Below, in pieces: positions 34,287-44,000 of a stretch of DNA of 64,000 nucleotides (its first letter is position 1; every line of letters starts with the position of its first letter). The notes below the pieces were generated by a model. That model had not been told where the DNA came from. It saw only the letters and a list, made by a program, of their open reading frames with translations, and made no database searches. A program made the position numbers and the translations under genes. The stretch is from positions 62,001-126,000 of the forward strand of contig NZ_BMKW01000006.1 in the NCBI RefSeq assembly GCF_014644535.1, in the 5' to 3' direction. The stretch comes from Neoroseomonas lacus (lineage in GTDB: Bacteria > Pseudomonadota > Alphaproteobacteria > Acetobacterales > Acetobacteraceae).

Positions 34287-35366
34287 TCACAGCGAGACGA
34301 GGTGGTTGTCCCAGCGCAGCCGTTCGACCCAGCCGGCCGGCAAGGCTGCCACCGCGCCATCGGCGCCGACGGTGATGCCGCCGCCAAGGCCGGAGGTGAC
34401 GACGAAGCCGCCACCGCCCGCCGCGACCCCGCAGCCGTCGCGCAGCGGGGTGCGGAACAGCGCGCGCCGCGTCCGCGCCTCGATCACCGCCATCACCCCG
34501 CCGCGCGGGCTGGTCACCGCGACGAGCCGGCCATCGGCGGTCGCCGCCGTGCTGCCGGTATAGTGATTCAGCGCGTCCCAGAGCGGTTCCGCGCCGTCCA
34601 GCATGGCGATCCGCGCGGCGTCGGCGATCGCGACCAGCGGCGGCCGTTCGAAGCGCGGGCCTTCATGCTGCATGGCAACGAACACCTCGCCATCCGCGTC
34701 GATGGCGAGGTGGCGCAGCGAGAGCAGCGTGTCCTCCCCGGGCAGGCGGCGGCGCGCCTGGATCCGGCCGCTCGCCGCGTCGATCAGCACCAGGAAGCTG
34801 TCGATGGTCTCGAGGTCGAGCCGCGCGCGGGGCAACCTGGGGTCGGTGCGGATGCCGCCATTGGCGACCCAGAGCGACCGGCCGTCACGGGTCAGGCGGA
34901 TGTCATGCGGGTCGGCGCCGCCGGTGGGGAATTCGCCGATGCGGGCGAAGTCGCGGCCGGGGGCATAGACGCCGACAACGCCCTCGCCCTGAGCATCGAG
35001 TTCGGTCGCATACAGCAGCGCGCCATCGGCCGAGTAGGCGCCATGGCCGCAGAACCAGCGGTCGGTGGCGCGGGCGATGGTGTGCCGCACGGCACCGCTG
35101 GCGGCATCGAGCACCAGCGCGTAGTCGCCGGGCCGGCGGCCGAACAGCACGGCGGTGCCGCGATCGGGGGCGACCGCCGCGCCATGGCCGCGCGCCGGCA
35201 GGGCCAGTTCGAAGCGCGGCGTGCCATCCAGCCCGAAGGCGGCCGCCCGCCAGGCACCGCTGGCATCGGCGGCGGCCGAGAGGAAGTATGGCGTCGCCGC
35301 CAGGCTCGGCTTCGCCAGAGCGACCCCGGCCAAGGCGAGGGTGCCGCGTCGTCCGATCGTCGTCAT
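34287..35366 (-). CDS. DUF1513 beta-propeller protein of the iron module
   Basis: The 359-residue exported protein has a Tat-like signal (IGRRGTLALAGVALAKPSLA) and a WD-like/beta-propeller body with repeated blades, for example HGAAVAPDRGTAVLFGRRPGD, GHGAYSADGALLYATELD and PHDIRLTRDGRSLWVANGG. DUF1513 proteins are found at the end of imelysin operons, including the iron-regulated cluster of Pseudomonas. Function unknown; the propeller may bind a protein or metal. The start ATG overlaps the stop of the imelysin gene by one base (TGATG), fixing 35366. Confidence 0.85.
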   Translation of the reverse strand: MTTIGRRGTLALAGVALAKPSLAATPYFLSAAADASGAWRAAAFGLDGTPRFELALPARGHGAAVAPDRGTAVLFGRRPGDYALVLDAASGAVRHTIARATDRWFCGHGAYSADGALLYATELDAQGEGVVGVYAPGRDFARIGEFPTGGADPHDIRLTRDGRSLWVANGGIRTDPRLPRARLDLETIDSFLVLIDAASGRIQARRRLPGEDTLLSLRHLAIDADGEVFVAMQHEGPRFERPPLVAIADAARIAMLDGAEPLWDALNHYTGSTAATADGRLVAVTSPRGGVMAVIEARTRRALFRTPLRDGCGVAAGGGGFVVTSGLGGGITVGADGAVAALPAGWVERLRWDNHLVSL

Positions 35367-36439
35367 CAGTCGCCATCCGTCGAGTTGAAGCCGACCGGCA
35401 CGCCGATGGCCGGGGCCACCCGGTCGGCCAGCAGATGCCGGGTGTCGTTGAGCGCCTGGACCAGCGCCTCGACCTTCGGGCGCCCATTCGCATCGGCCAC
35501 GGCGGCTTCCAGGCCGGGTGTCACGCGCGTCGCGGCGGTGATGGCGGTGGCGAAGGCGGCGTCGATCGCGCCGGTCAGGCTGGGCTCGGCAGCGCTGGTC
35601 AGCGGCGCGAATCCGGTGCGCCACAATTCCTCCAGCGCGACAATGGCGGCGCTGACCAGCGCCAGCGACTGCCCGCTGCGCCAAGCCTCGGCCCGGCGGG
35701 GAAACGCCTCGCGCAGCGAGGGGCCGAGGGGCCGCGCCACCTCGCGCTCGGTGACGAATTCGATGCCGCCATGCAGGCTCTTGAACAGCACCAGCAGGCC
35801 GTCCTGCGGGGTCTGGTAGATGCCGCCGGGCGTGCCCTCCAGCAGCACTTCCTCGGTCGGGTGCTGGGTGGTCCAGGCTGCTTCGAGGCCGCTCGCCATG
35901 TCCTGCAGATTGCGCCCGATCGCCGTCAGCAGGCTGCGACGGAAGGCTTGGTCGGCGACGAGCAGGCGCGGCGCCTCGGCGCCGAACAACAGCCGTTCGG
36001 CGGCCGGCAGGCCTTGCGCGCCGACGCGGCCACGGGCGAAGGCCTCGGGTGTGATGCTTGCCGGGTCGGCGCCGCGCAGCAGTTCGGCGATGTCGCGCGT
36101 GATGGTGTTGCGCGTGTCGGGGAACAGGTCGATGCGGAAGCCGCGGTCGAAGGCATCCATCGGCCCGAAGCGCAGATGCCGGATGCCCTGGAAGGCAAGC
36201 GCCGTCCGCACCCAGGCAGCGCGCGCGGCATCGGCGGTGGCCGCCGAGGGGTTGGCCTCGACCGCCGCCGTGGCGGCGGCGAAGTCGTGCGCGGCGGCGG
36301 TGAAGGCAGCGTGGCGCGGCAGCACATGGCCGGCCACGATGCGCCGGATGGCTTCGCGTTGCGCCTCCGGTCCGGGCTGTGCCCAGGCCGCGACGGGTAG
36401 CAACAAGGCAGCGGCGAGCAGGGCGCGGCGAAAGGTCAT
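35366..36439 (-). CDS. Imelysin-family iron-uptake protein (second copy)
   Basis: A 357-residue exported protein with signal MTFRRALLAAALLLPVAAWA. It has the imelysin/peptidase-M75 all-helical fold related to EfeO: an N-terminal helical repeat with AARAAWVRTALAFQGIRHLRFGP, and later GIYQTPQDGLLVLFKSLHGG. The strict GxHxxE motif of the other imelysin is not evident in its usual form, as in many second paralogs. The TGATG overlap with both neighbours shows tight coupling. Role: iron binding in the periplasm or at the outer membrane (family knowledge). Confidence 0.85.
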   Translation of the reverse strand: MTFRRALLAAALLLPVAAWAQPGPEAQREAIRRIVAGHVLPRHAAFTAAAHDFAAATAAVEANPSAATADAARAAWVRTALAFQGIRHLRFGPMDAFDRGFRIDLFPDTRNTITRDIAELLRGADPASITPEAFARGRVGAQGLPAAERLLFGAEAPRLLVADQAFRRSLLTAIGRNLQDMASGLEAAWTTQHPTEEVLLEGTPGGIYQTPQDGLLVLFKSLHGGIEFVTEREVARPLGPSLREAFPRRAEAWRSGQSLALVSAAIVALEELWRTGFAPLTSAAEPSLTGAIDAAFATAITAATRVTPGLEAAVADANGRPKVEALVQALNDTRHLLADRVAPAIGVPVGFNSTDGD

Positions 36440-37860
36440 CACAGGCTTCCCAGGAAGGCGAGCAGGGCGGCGCGGTCGGCGGGCGGCAGGCCGACCACCC
36501 GGTCGCGCGCCGCCTGGGCCTCGCCACCATGCCACAATATCGCTTCCAGCGCATTGCGGGCGCGCCCGTCATGCAGCAGTTCGGTATGGCCGCTCACCGC
36601 CTGGGTATGACCGAGGCCCCACAGCGGCGCGGTGCGCCATTCATGCCCGTCCGCCGCGCCTTCGGGGCGGTTGTCGGCGAGGCTTTCGCCCATGTCGTGC
36701 AGCAGCATGTCGGTATAGGGCCAGATGCGCTGGCCCGAGAGTTCCGGCCGGTCATCCGCGTGGCCGGTGGTGAAGGACGGGCGGTGGCAGGCGGAGCAGC
36801 CGATGTCGCGGAAGATGGCACGGCCGCGCAGCACCTCCGGCGTCGGTTCGGCGCGGGCCGGTACGCCGAGATTACGGGCGTAGAACACCACCAGGTCGAA
36901 CAGCCGAGGTTCGACCTCGGGCTTGCCAGGGCCGGGGGAACCGTCGGGCGCGGCCCGGCACAGCGTCTGCGCCGGCGTACATTCGCCATAGCCCTGCGCC
37001 ACGTGGATCGGCGTGGACAGGCCCATATCCGCCATGAAGGCGTCGGCCGACTGGTCGGCGAGGGTGGGGGCGAGCGCCTTCCAGCCGAAGCGCCCGAGCG
37101 CGGCATGGCCGAGCGCGCCGCTCCAGACCCGCGCGGCGCGGCCGGAAACGCCGTCATGGTTGCGATCATCGGGGTCAGCGCCGGCGAGGATGTCGGCCTC
37201 CGGCACCAATTCCAGCAGGCCGAGTCCGATCATCGGCGGCGCGACGCGCGGGGAGGTCATCAGGCCCGGCCCCGGCGGCCCATAGCCCCAATTCTCGATG
37301 CGCCAGGCGGGGCGGCGCAGATGGGCGACCTCGCCGCCGGCGAGCGGCACCGCCTCCTCGGTCCAGTTCACCGCAACATGGCCTTCGGCGGCATGGCCTT
37401 GGATGCCGAAGGTCTGCAACTGCAGCCCATAGGTCGGGTCGGGCGTGGCCGGCAGCGTGGAGGCGGTGGGTTCGGTCGGGCGCGGGGCGGTGGGCGGCAC
37501 CGACAGGCGCATCAGCAAGGAGGACGCCGCCTCGCCCGCCTCCGGCGGCCGGCCGCGCCCGTCGCGCAAATGGCAGGACTGGCAGCCCCGCGAATTGTAG
37601 AGCGGCCCCAGCCCATCCGAGCTGGTGGTCGAGGATGGCGAGGAGACCCACAGCTTGCGGAACACCCCATCGCCGATGCGGAAGGTGAACAGCCGCTCAT
37701 AGGGAAGGTTGCCGGAGCCCTGGGAGAAGGCCCGCGCATCCCCGGTGTTGCGCACCGTGGCCGCCCCGCCTGGCAGCAGCTCGGACGGGTCCGGGCGGTC
37801 ACTGGCGAGCGCGGTGCCGGCCAGCAGCAAGGCGACCGCGGTCGGGATGAGGCGACGCAT
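36439..37860 (-). CDS. Di-haem oxidoreductase, DUF1111 family
   Basis: A 473-residue exported c-type cytochrome (signal MRRLIPTAVALLLAGTALAS). There are two haem-attachment sites: CQSCH at 93-97 and CSACH at 355-359. The family, often labelled thiol oxidoreductase, resembles MauG/CcpA peroxidases in layout and is consistently found with imelysins in iron-responsive operons. Extra conserved parts include ERLFTFRIGDGVFRKLWV and the end segment RTAPLWGLGHTQAVSGHTEL. It may oxidise Fe(II) or provide electrons for iron capture (inference). It is the middle gene of the operon. Confidence 0.9.
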   Translation of the reverse strand: MRRLIPTAVALLLAGTALASDRPDPSELLPGGAATVRNTGDARAFSQGSGNLPYERLFTFRIGDGVFRKLWVSSPSSTTSSDGLGPLYNSRGCQSCHLRDGRGRPPEAGEAASSLLMRLSVPPTAPRPTEPTASTLPATPDPTYGLQLQTFGIQGHAAEGHVAVNWTEEAVPLAGGEVAHLRRPAWRIENWGYGPPGPGLMTSPRVAPPMIGLGLLELVPEADILAGADPDDRNHDGVSGRAARVWSGALGHAALGRFGWKALAPTLADQSADAFMADMGLSTPIHVAQGYGECTPAQTLCRAAPDGSPGPGKPEVEPRLFDLVVFYARNLGVPARAEPTPEVLRGRAIFRDIGCSACHRPSFTTGHADDRPELSGQRIWPYTDMLLHDMGESLADNRPEGAADGHEWRTAPLWGLGHTQAVSGHTELLHDGRARNALEAILWHGGEAQAARDRVVGLPPADRAALLAFLGSL

Positions 37861-37865
37861 GGCGG

Positions 37866-39143
37866 TCAGCGACGCGGGATGCCATCGGGGTTGTCGAGGC
37901 TCTGCGAGCGTTCCAGCGTCACCGTCAGCCGCAGCGCGCCGATGATGCGCTCGATGGTGCGCGTCTGGTCGAGCAGCTTGTCGATGCAGTTCTGCACCAC
38001 CGCATTGCCCTCGGTATTGCCGTCCGCGAGCATCTGGTCATAGGCCTCGACCGTCTCGGCGCGGGTCTTCATCGCCTCGAAGGCGGCGAGCGTCGCGTCG
38101 AGCCTGGCGCGCATCTCGCGGTCCAGTGCGGGGAAGCCGGCGCGCACGAAATCCGACAGCGACGGGCCGCGCACGATGGAGCCATCGGTGCGGCGGTATT
38201 CGCCGAGATAGACCGACCGCATGCCGACGATGTTGCCGTAATGGCTGTTGTGGGTGTTGTCGGAGAAGCAGTCATGCTCCTCCTCCGGGTCATGCAGCAA
38301 CAGGCCGAGCTTCATCCGCTCGCCCGCCAGTTCACCGAGCGAGAGGCTGCCCAGCCCGGTCAGGATGACGGCGATGCCGGCATCGGTGCCATTGGCGGTG
38401 ACCGCGCGGCGGGCGGCGCCATTGGGCTGCCAGCTCGCCGCCATGGTCTCGAGTTCCGCCACCAGCATGCCGGTGACGACGGTTAGGTAGGCGCGGCGAC
38501 GGTCCATGTTGCCGCCGGTGCCGCCCTCGCCCAGCACGTAGTCGGTATAGGGCCGGTTGCCCGCGCCGGGACCGGTGCCGTTGAGGTCCTGGCCCCAGAG
38601 CAGGAATTCGATGGCGTGGTAGCCGATGGTGACATTCGCCTCGATGCCGCCGATCTCGTCCAGCTTGGTCAGCACCTCGGGCGTGATGACGGTGACGTCG
38701 ATCGTCTCGCCGGCATGGGTGATCTGGCGCGAGGCGATGATGTTGGCGGTGAACAGCGGGTTCTCGTCGCTGCTCTCGCCGTAGCTGGCGGTATCGACAT
38801 AGTCGATCAGGCCTTCATCGAGCGGCCAGGCATTCACATGGCCTTCCCACGCATCCACCACCGGATTGCCGAAGCGGAAACACTCGGTGCGCGAATATGC
38901 CGGACGGGCGGCGAGCCAAGCCTGGCGCGCCGCGGTGAGGGTCGCCTCGGATGGTGTCTCGATCAGTGTTGCGACGGCCTGCTGCAGCAGGCGCGCGCCG
39001 GCCAGGGCATCGGCATACATGGCGGCGCCGATATCCACATAGGTGGCGAGCACCGCGCGCTTCGCCGGCGCCGCTTCGGCATGCGCCTGGCGCGCGAGCA
39101 GAGAGGCGAGCGTGACGCCCAGGACGATGCGACGGCTTGGCAT
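37866..39143 (-). CDS. Imelysin-family iron-regulated protein (M75, IrpA-like)
   Basis: The 425-residue exported protein has a Tat-like signal (SRRIVLGVTLASLLA, cut near AHAEA). Its hallmark GxHxxE motif is GYHAIE (174-179), followed by FLLWGQDLNGTGPGAGNRPY, which is diagnostic of the IrpA/IcmP group. Later signatures are EHDCFSDNTHNSHYGNIVGM and EAYDQMLADGNTEGNAVVQN. Such proteins are outer-membrane or periplasmic iron-regulated proteins; the peptidase activity is doubtful. It is the first gene of a four-gene operon (five-base gap to the next), with a Fur-like box upstream. Confidence 0.93.
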   Translation of the reverse strand: MPSRRIVLGVTLASLLARQAHAEAAPAKRAVLATYVDIGAAMYADALAGARLLQQAVATLIETPSEATLTAARQAWLAARPAYSRTECFRFGNPVVDAWEGHVNAWPLDEGLIDYVDTASYGESSDENPLFTANIIASRQITHAGETIDVTVITPEVLTKLDEIGGIEANVTIGYHAIEFLLWGQDLNGTGPGAGNRPYTDYVLGEGGTGGNMDRRRAYLTVVTGMLVAELETMAASWQPNGAARRAVTANGTDAGIAVILTGLGSLSLGELAGERMKLGLLLHDPEEEHDCFSDNTHNSHYGNIVGMRSVYLGEYRRTDGSIVRGPSLSDFVRAGFPALDREMRARLDATLAAFEAMKTRAETVEAYDQMLADGNTEGNAVVQNCIDKLLDQTRTIERIIGALRLTVTLERSQSLDNPDGIPRR

Positions 39144-39227
39144 GACAGACAATTCCATTCCGGCAGGGAAGCGGCGGGGGAGGCGGCGTGCGGCCTGCGC
39201 GCCTGACGCGCCGGTATATGCCTCAAT

Positions 39228-39242
39228 TGCAAACCGCTCGCA
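39228..39242 (-). promoter_or_regulatory. Fur-like iron box upstream of the imelysin operon
   Basis: TGCAAACCGCTCGCA matches the alphaproteobacterial Fur/Irr-type 15-mer TGCnAAtnnTTnGCA at its ends and most arms. It begins 85 bases upstream of the imelysin start, in the divergent promoter region shared with the porin. The 318-base gap 39144-39461 has no gene. Confidence 0.5.
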
Positions 39243-39461
39243 ATCGCAATGCGGTCGGCCCCGCAGTGCCGACCGCTCTGCGCCGCGTCGCCGCCTCGCC
39301 CGACATCGCTGGAAAGAAGCCGATTTTCACGGTGTGGCGATGGATGGCAGCCTGGATGAAGTGCCGATAATGCGACGCAGTTGCGTTTCCGTCGATGTTA
39401 TATAGTATCATGTTGTGATTGCGTCCGCGAGGGCGGCCTCGTCGCCGCTGGGAGATTGTTG

Positions 39462-40829
39462 ATGATGCTGCTCCTTCCCCCCCAGATCCGTGGCTTGGCC
39501 ACGCGCGCCGCCCTGCTTGCGGGGCTGGCGGCGGTCACCCCGGCCGCCGGCCTGCGCGCCGAGGAGACCGAACCGGCAGCGGCCTGCGAGGAGGGCACCG
39601 AGGCGGCCAATGGCCTGTGCCTTTCGGCCGGCTTGATCGTCGACACCATCGGCAACACCACCGGCGGCGTGCGTTCGGGCGTGGCCGCGATCGCGCAGCT
39701 GCGCCTCGCCGCGCATCTGGACCTCGAGAAGATGCTCGGCCTCGAAGGGTGGTCGGCCCAGGCTTCGGCCTTCGGCATCTATGGCCGACAGCCGACGCCG
39801 ACGCTGGTCGGCAGCCTCGCCCCGGTCAGCAGCATCGAGGCGCTGTCGACCGTCCGGCTGTTCGAATTGTGGATGGAACGCAGCTTCGGCGAATACGGTT
39901 CGATCCGCTTCGGCCAGCTTGCCGCGGACAGCGAATTCGCCACCGCCGAGTTCGCCGGCAACCTGGTCAGCGGCACCTGGGGCTGGCCGGTCGCGCTGGC
40001 CAATACCCTGCCGGCCGGCGGGCCGGCCTATCCGCTCGCCGCGCCGGGCGTGCGCGTGAACATCGGCGATCCCGATGCCGGCACCGGCCTGCGCGCGGCG
40101 ATGTTCTCCGGCAATCCCGGCGGCAAATACGGCGTCGATACCAACCCGCAGGCGCATAACCGCTACGGCATCAATTTCAGCCTGGCCGGCGGCATTTTCT
40201 ACATGGCGGAATTCGTCACCGGCGGAACCGCGCCGGAAGGCAGCGACGACGCGCCGCGGCCATGGACCCTCAAGCTCGGCGGCTGGTACCACAATGGCGG
40301 CTTCGATTCCGTGAACACCGCCGATGACGGCCTGTCCCTGGCCAACCCGGCCAGCTCCGGCGTGCCCAAGCGCTTCAACAACAACTACGGCTACTACGCG
40401 ATCGGCGAGGCGGTGCTGTGGCGGGGCGAGAGCGGCCTGGTCGGCGTCTTCGGTCGCGCCTTCACCCAGCCGGACGACCGCAACGCCGTCTCCGTGCAGC
40501 TCGATGGGGGCGTCGCCTGGCGCGGACCGTTCGAGCGCGAGCACGACGCCATCTCGCTCGGCGTCTCCTGGGCGCGCATCGGCAATGATTCGCGCAACTA
40601 CGACCAGGAACTGATCGCCTTCGGCGCCGACCGGCCGGTGCGCGACTACGAGACGATCGTCGAGCTGAACTACAATTATTCGATCATCGCGGACCGGCTG
40701 GCGGTGCGGCCGCTGGTGCAGGCGCTGTTCCACCCGGCGGCGCGCGAACCGGATGAACGCCGCAGCGCGACCTCCGCCCTGCCCAACGCCTTGGTGGTGG
40801 GGCTGCGGCTGACGGCGACGCTGTACTGA
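39462..40829 (+). CDS. OprB-family carbohydrate-selective porin
   Basis: A 455-residue outer-membrane beta-barrel with a signal peptide (start at 39462, GGAG eight bases before; cleavage near AAGLRAEE). Typical OprB elements are LVDTIGNTTGGVRSG-like VDTIGNTTGGVRSGVAAIAQ, FELWMERSFGEYGSIRFGQL, the mid-barrel GLRAAMFSGNPGG, and a C-terminal alternating strand ending ALVVGLRLTATLY with the terminal aromatic needed for assembly. Such porins pass sugars or polyols; here the divergent iron operon and shared promoter region suggest a metal- or stress-linked expression (inference). Confidence 0.9.
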   Translation: MMLLLPPQIRGLATRAALLAGLAAVTPAAGLRAEETEPAAACEEGTEAANGLCLSAGLIVDTIGNTTGGVRSGVAAIAQLRLAAHLDLEKMLGLEGWSAQASAFGIYGRQPTPTLVGSLAPVSSIEALSTVRLFELWMERSFGEYGSIRFGQLAADSEFATAEFAGNLVSGTWGWPVALANTLPAGGPAYPLAAPGVRVNIGDPDAGTGLRAAMFSGNPGGKYGVDTNPQAHNRYGINFSLAGGIFYMAEFVTGGTAPEGSDDAPRPWTLKLGGWYHNGGFDSVNTADDGLSLANPASSGVPKRFNNNYGYYAIGEAVLWRGESGLVGVFGRAFTQPDDRNAVSVQLDGGVAWRGPFEREHDAISLGVSWARIGNDSRNYDQELIAFGADRPVRDYETIVELNYNYSIIADRLAVRPLVQALFHPAAREPDERRSATSALPNALVVGLRLTATLY

Positions 40830-40894
40830 CGCGGCTGCTGATTGGAGAGTGGCGCCGCCCCATAGGCGCGAACCGACCGACGCTGGCGGCCTTG

Positions 40895-40968
40895 AAGAGG
40901 GGCTCTGCCCCTGTCCACACCTCACCCCGTGGTTGGGGGTGGTCCGGAGCGGGCAAGGCCCTCTCCGG
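40895..40968. repeat. Intergenic hairpin repeat, locus H (degenerate)
   Basis: AGGGGC (40898-40903) / GCCCCT (40907-40912), then CACCCC-like CACCCCGTGG, and a right-end stem CGGAG…CTCCGG around GGGCAAGGCCC (about 40944-40967). It lies between the convergent porin and glutamate dehydrogenase genes. Confidence 0.6.
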
Positions 40969-41023
40969 CTCCCACCGTCGCACCGCGAAATCTCCGCGCG
41001 TATGGGGCGCCGTTCCCCCAGTC

Positions 41024-44000
41024 TTACGCCGCGAGCGACGCCACCCCTCGCACCGCCACCGTCACCGCCGCGAGGTCCCGCGCCGCTGCCGCTTCCTGCA
41101 CCAGCGCGGCGACCGAGGCCGCGCGCGCTCCATCCGGCGCCCCACCGGCCAGTCGTTGCGCCGCGAGCCGCATCTGGCTCGCGGCCACTTCCTCGACCAG
41201 CGCGGCCTTGGCACGCGGCCCGAAGGCGCCCGGCGCCGGTGCCGCGCCGATCCCCGCCCGCAGCGCATCGAGCGCATAGGCTTCCTCCACCGCCGCCCAG
41301 GCCGTCGCCGCCGTGGCCGCATCGACCCGGGCACGCGCCGCGAGCCGCACCACGGCCGGCGCGGCCGCCAGGCGCGGCGCGGCGGCGGCAAGCGCGCCAG
41401 CCTCCGCCGGCAGCCCTTCCGCGAGCGTTGGCGCATGCGCTGCGGCGGCACTGGCCAGCGCGGCGATGCCCGGCCGCAAGGTCGCGAGCGCCTGTTCCAG
41501 CGGCTGCGCCGGCGCGCCGAGCAGGTCTTGCGCCGCCGCTTCCTGAAGCCGCCGCAGCGCCAGCAGCGCATCGAGCCGCGCCTCGGCCGAGGCCGGTGAG
41601 GCATCGATCGCGTCGCACGCGGCTTCGAGCCCGAAGGCCTCGGCGGCGAGCAGCGCAGCGCGGCAGGCGGCGACCGGCTCGGCCGCCATGGTCAGCCGCG
41701 CCAGCGCCGCGCAGCCCAGCCGGTTGGCGACCGCATTGGCGACGATGGTGGCGATCAGGTCCCGCCGCAGCCGATGCCGCTCGATGAAGCGCGCATAAGT
41801 CGCCTGCAACGGTTGCGGGAAATAGGCGACCAGCGCCGGCAGCAGCGCCGGCTCATCCGGCAGCGAGGACTCCACCACCGCATCGGTCAGCCACAGCTTG
41901 GCGAAGGGCAGCAGCGCGGCGATCTCGGGCCGCGTCAAGGCATCGCCAGTGCCCATCCGCCGGCCCATCGCCGCCGCATCCGGCAGCCCGGCCACGGCGC
42001 GGTCGAGCAGCCCGGCATGCTCCAGCGTCTCCATCAGCGCCGCCTGGGCGGACAGATCCTCCGCCCCACCCATCTGTTCGAGCGTGACGGCCAGCGATTG
42101 CTGGTGGTTGTCGCGCAGTACCAGGCCGGCGACTTCATCCGTCATCTCGCGCAGTAGCTCGTCGCGATTGCGCCGCGTCAGCACGCCTTCGCCCTCGGCA
42201 TCGGCAAGCAGGATCTTGATGTTCACCTCATGGTCGGAGGTGGAGACACCGGCGGAATTGTCGAGCGCATCGGTATTGATGCGAATGCCCTGCCGCGCCG
42301 TCTCGATGCGCCCGGCCTGCGTCACGCCGAGATTGGCGCCCTCGCCGACGACGCGCGCGCGCACCTCGTTGCCATCGATGCGGATCGCGTCATTGGCGCG
42401 GTCGCCCGCATCGGCCTGTGATTCCGTCGAGGCTTTCACATAGGTGCCGATGCCGCCGAAATAGAGCAGCTCCACCTCCATGCGCAGGATCGCCTGCATG
42501 ATGGCGGTGGGCTCGGCGCGGTCGCTGGCAATGCCGAGCATCGCCTGCGCCTGCGGGCTCAGCGCAATGGTCTTGGCGTTGCGCGCGTGGACGCCGCCGC
42601 CCGTGCTGATCAGCGACGCCGTGTAGTCCGCCCAGGACGACCGCGGCAGCGCGAAGATCCGCTCGCGCTCGGCATAGGACGCCTCAGGGTCCGGATCGGG
42701 GTCGAGGAAGATGTGCCGATGGTCGAACGCCGCCCGCAGCCGCGTCTTTCGGGAGACGAGCAACCCATTGCCGAACACGTCCCCCGACATGTCGCCGACG
42801 CCGACCATGTCGAAGGGCGCATCCTGCACGGAACGGCCCAGCGTCTCCTGGAAATGCCGGTCGATCATCACCCAGGCACCGCGCGCGGTGATGCCCATGC
42901 CCTTGTGGTCGTAGCCCGCGCTGCCGCCCGAGGCGAAGGCATCGCCTAGCCAGAAGCCGTACTCGGCGGACAACCCATTGGCGATGTCGGAGAAGGTCGC
43001 CGTCCCCTTGTCGGCCGCGGCGACGATGTAGGGATCATCCCCATCCCGCCGCACGATCCCCGGCGGCGTGACGACAACGGTACCCTGGTAGTTGTCGGCG
43101 AGATCGAGCATCCCGCGCACCAGCATCTTGTAGCAGGCGATGCCCTCGGCCTGGAACGCCTCGCGGTCGCTCATCGGCGGCGGATGCTTCAGCACGAAGC
43201 CGCCCTTCGCCCCGGTCGGCACGATGATGACGTTCTTCAGCCGCTGCGCCTTCATCAGCCCGAGGATCTCGGTGCGGAAATCCTCCCGCCGATCGGACCA
43301 GCGGATGCCGCCGCGCGCCACCGGCCCGGCGCGCAGATGGCAACCTTCCATCCGCACGCCATGCACGAATATCTCGCGCCACGGCCGCGGCAGCGGCATC
43401 TCGCCGGCCTTCGCGCTGTCCAGTTTGAAGGCGATGGTGTCCTTGCCCTGGTAGAAATTGGTCCGAAGCATCGCATCGAGCAGCACGCGCAGCCGCGTCA
43501 GGATGCGGTCCTCATCGGGGTTCTCGATGCCGTCGAGCAGCATCGTCCAGGCGGCCTCGGCCTCGGATGTGTCGCGGTCGGTCGCCGCCGGGTCGAAGCG
43601 ACGGCGGAAGATCTCGACAAGCAACCGCGCCGCTTCCGGCTGCACAGCCAACGCCGCCTCGACGCTCGCCTGCGCGAACGGAAACCCGACCTGCTTGGCC
43701 CAGCGGAACATCGCCCGCAGCAGCCAGCATTCGCGCCAGTCGAGCCCCGCCCGCAATACGAGCCGGTTGAAGCCATCCGCCTCCGCCGCGCCATCGAGCA
43801 GCGCCGAGAGCGCACCGAGGATCTCGTCGAACCGATCCTCCGGGCAATCCGCCCCGGCTTGCAGCCGATAGACATGCAGCACCACCGGCGGCCCCCCAGC
43901 CGGCGCCATGTGATAGGGCTGTTCCTCCACCGCCCGCAGGTCGAGGCTCTCGAACAGTGGCAGCGCATCGGCCAGCGGCAGCGGCCCGCCGGCATTGACC

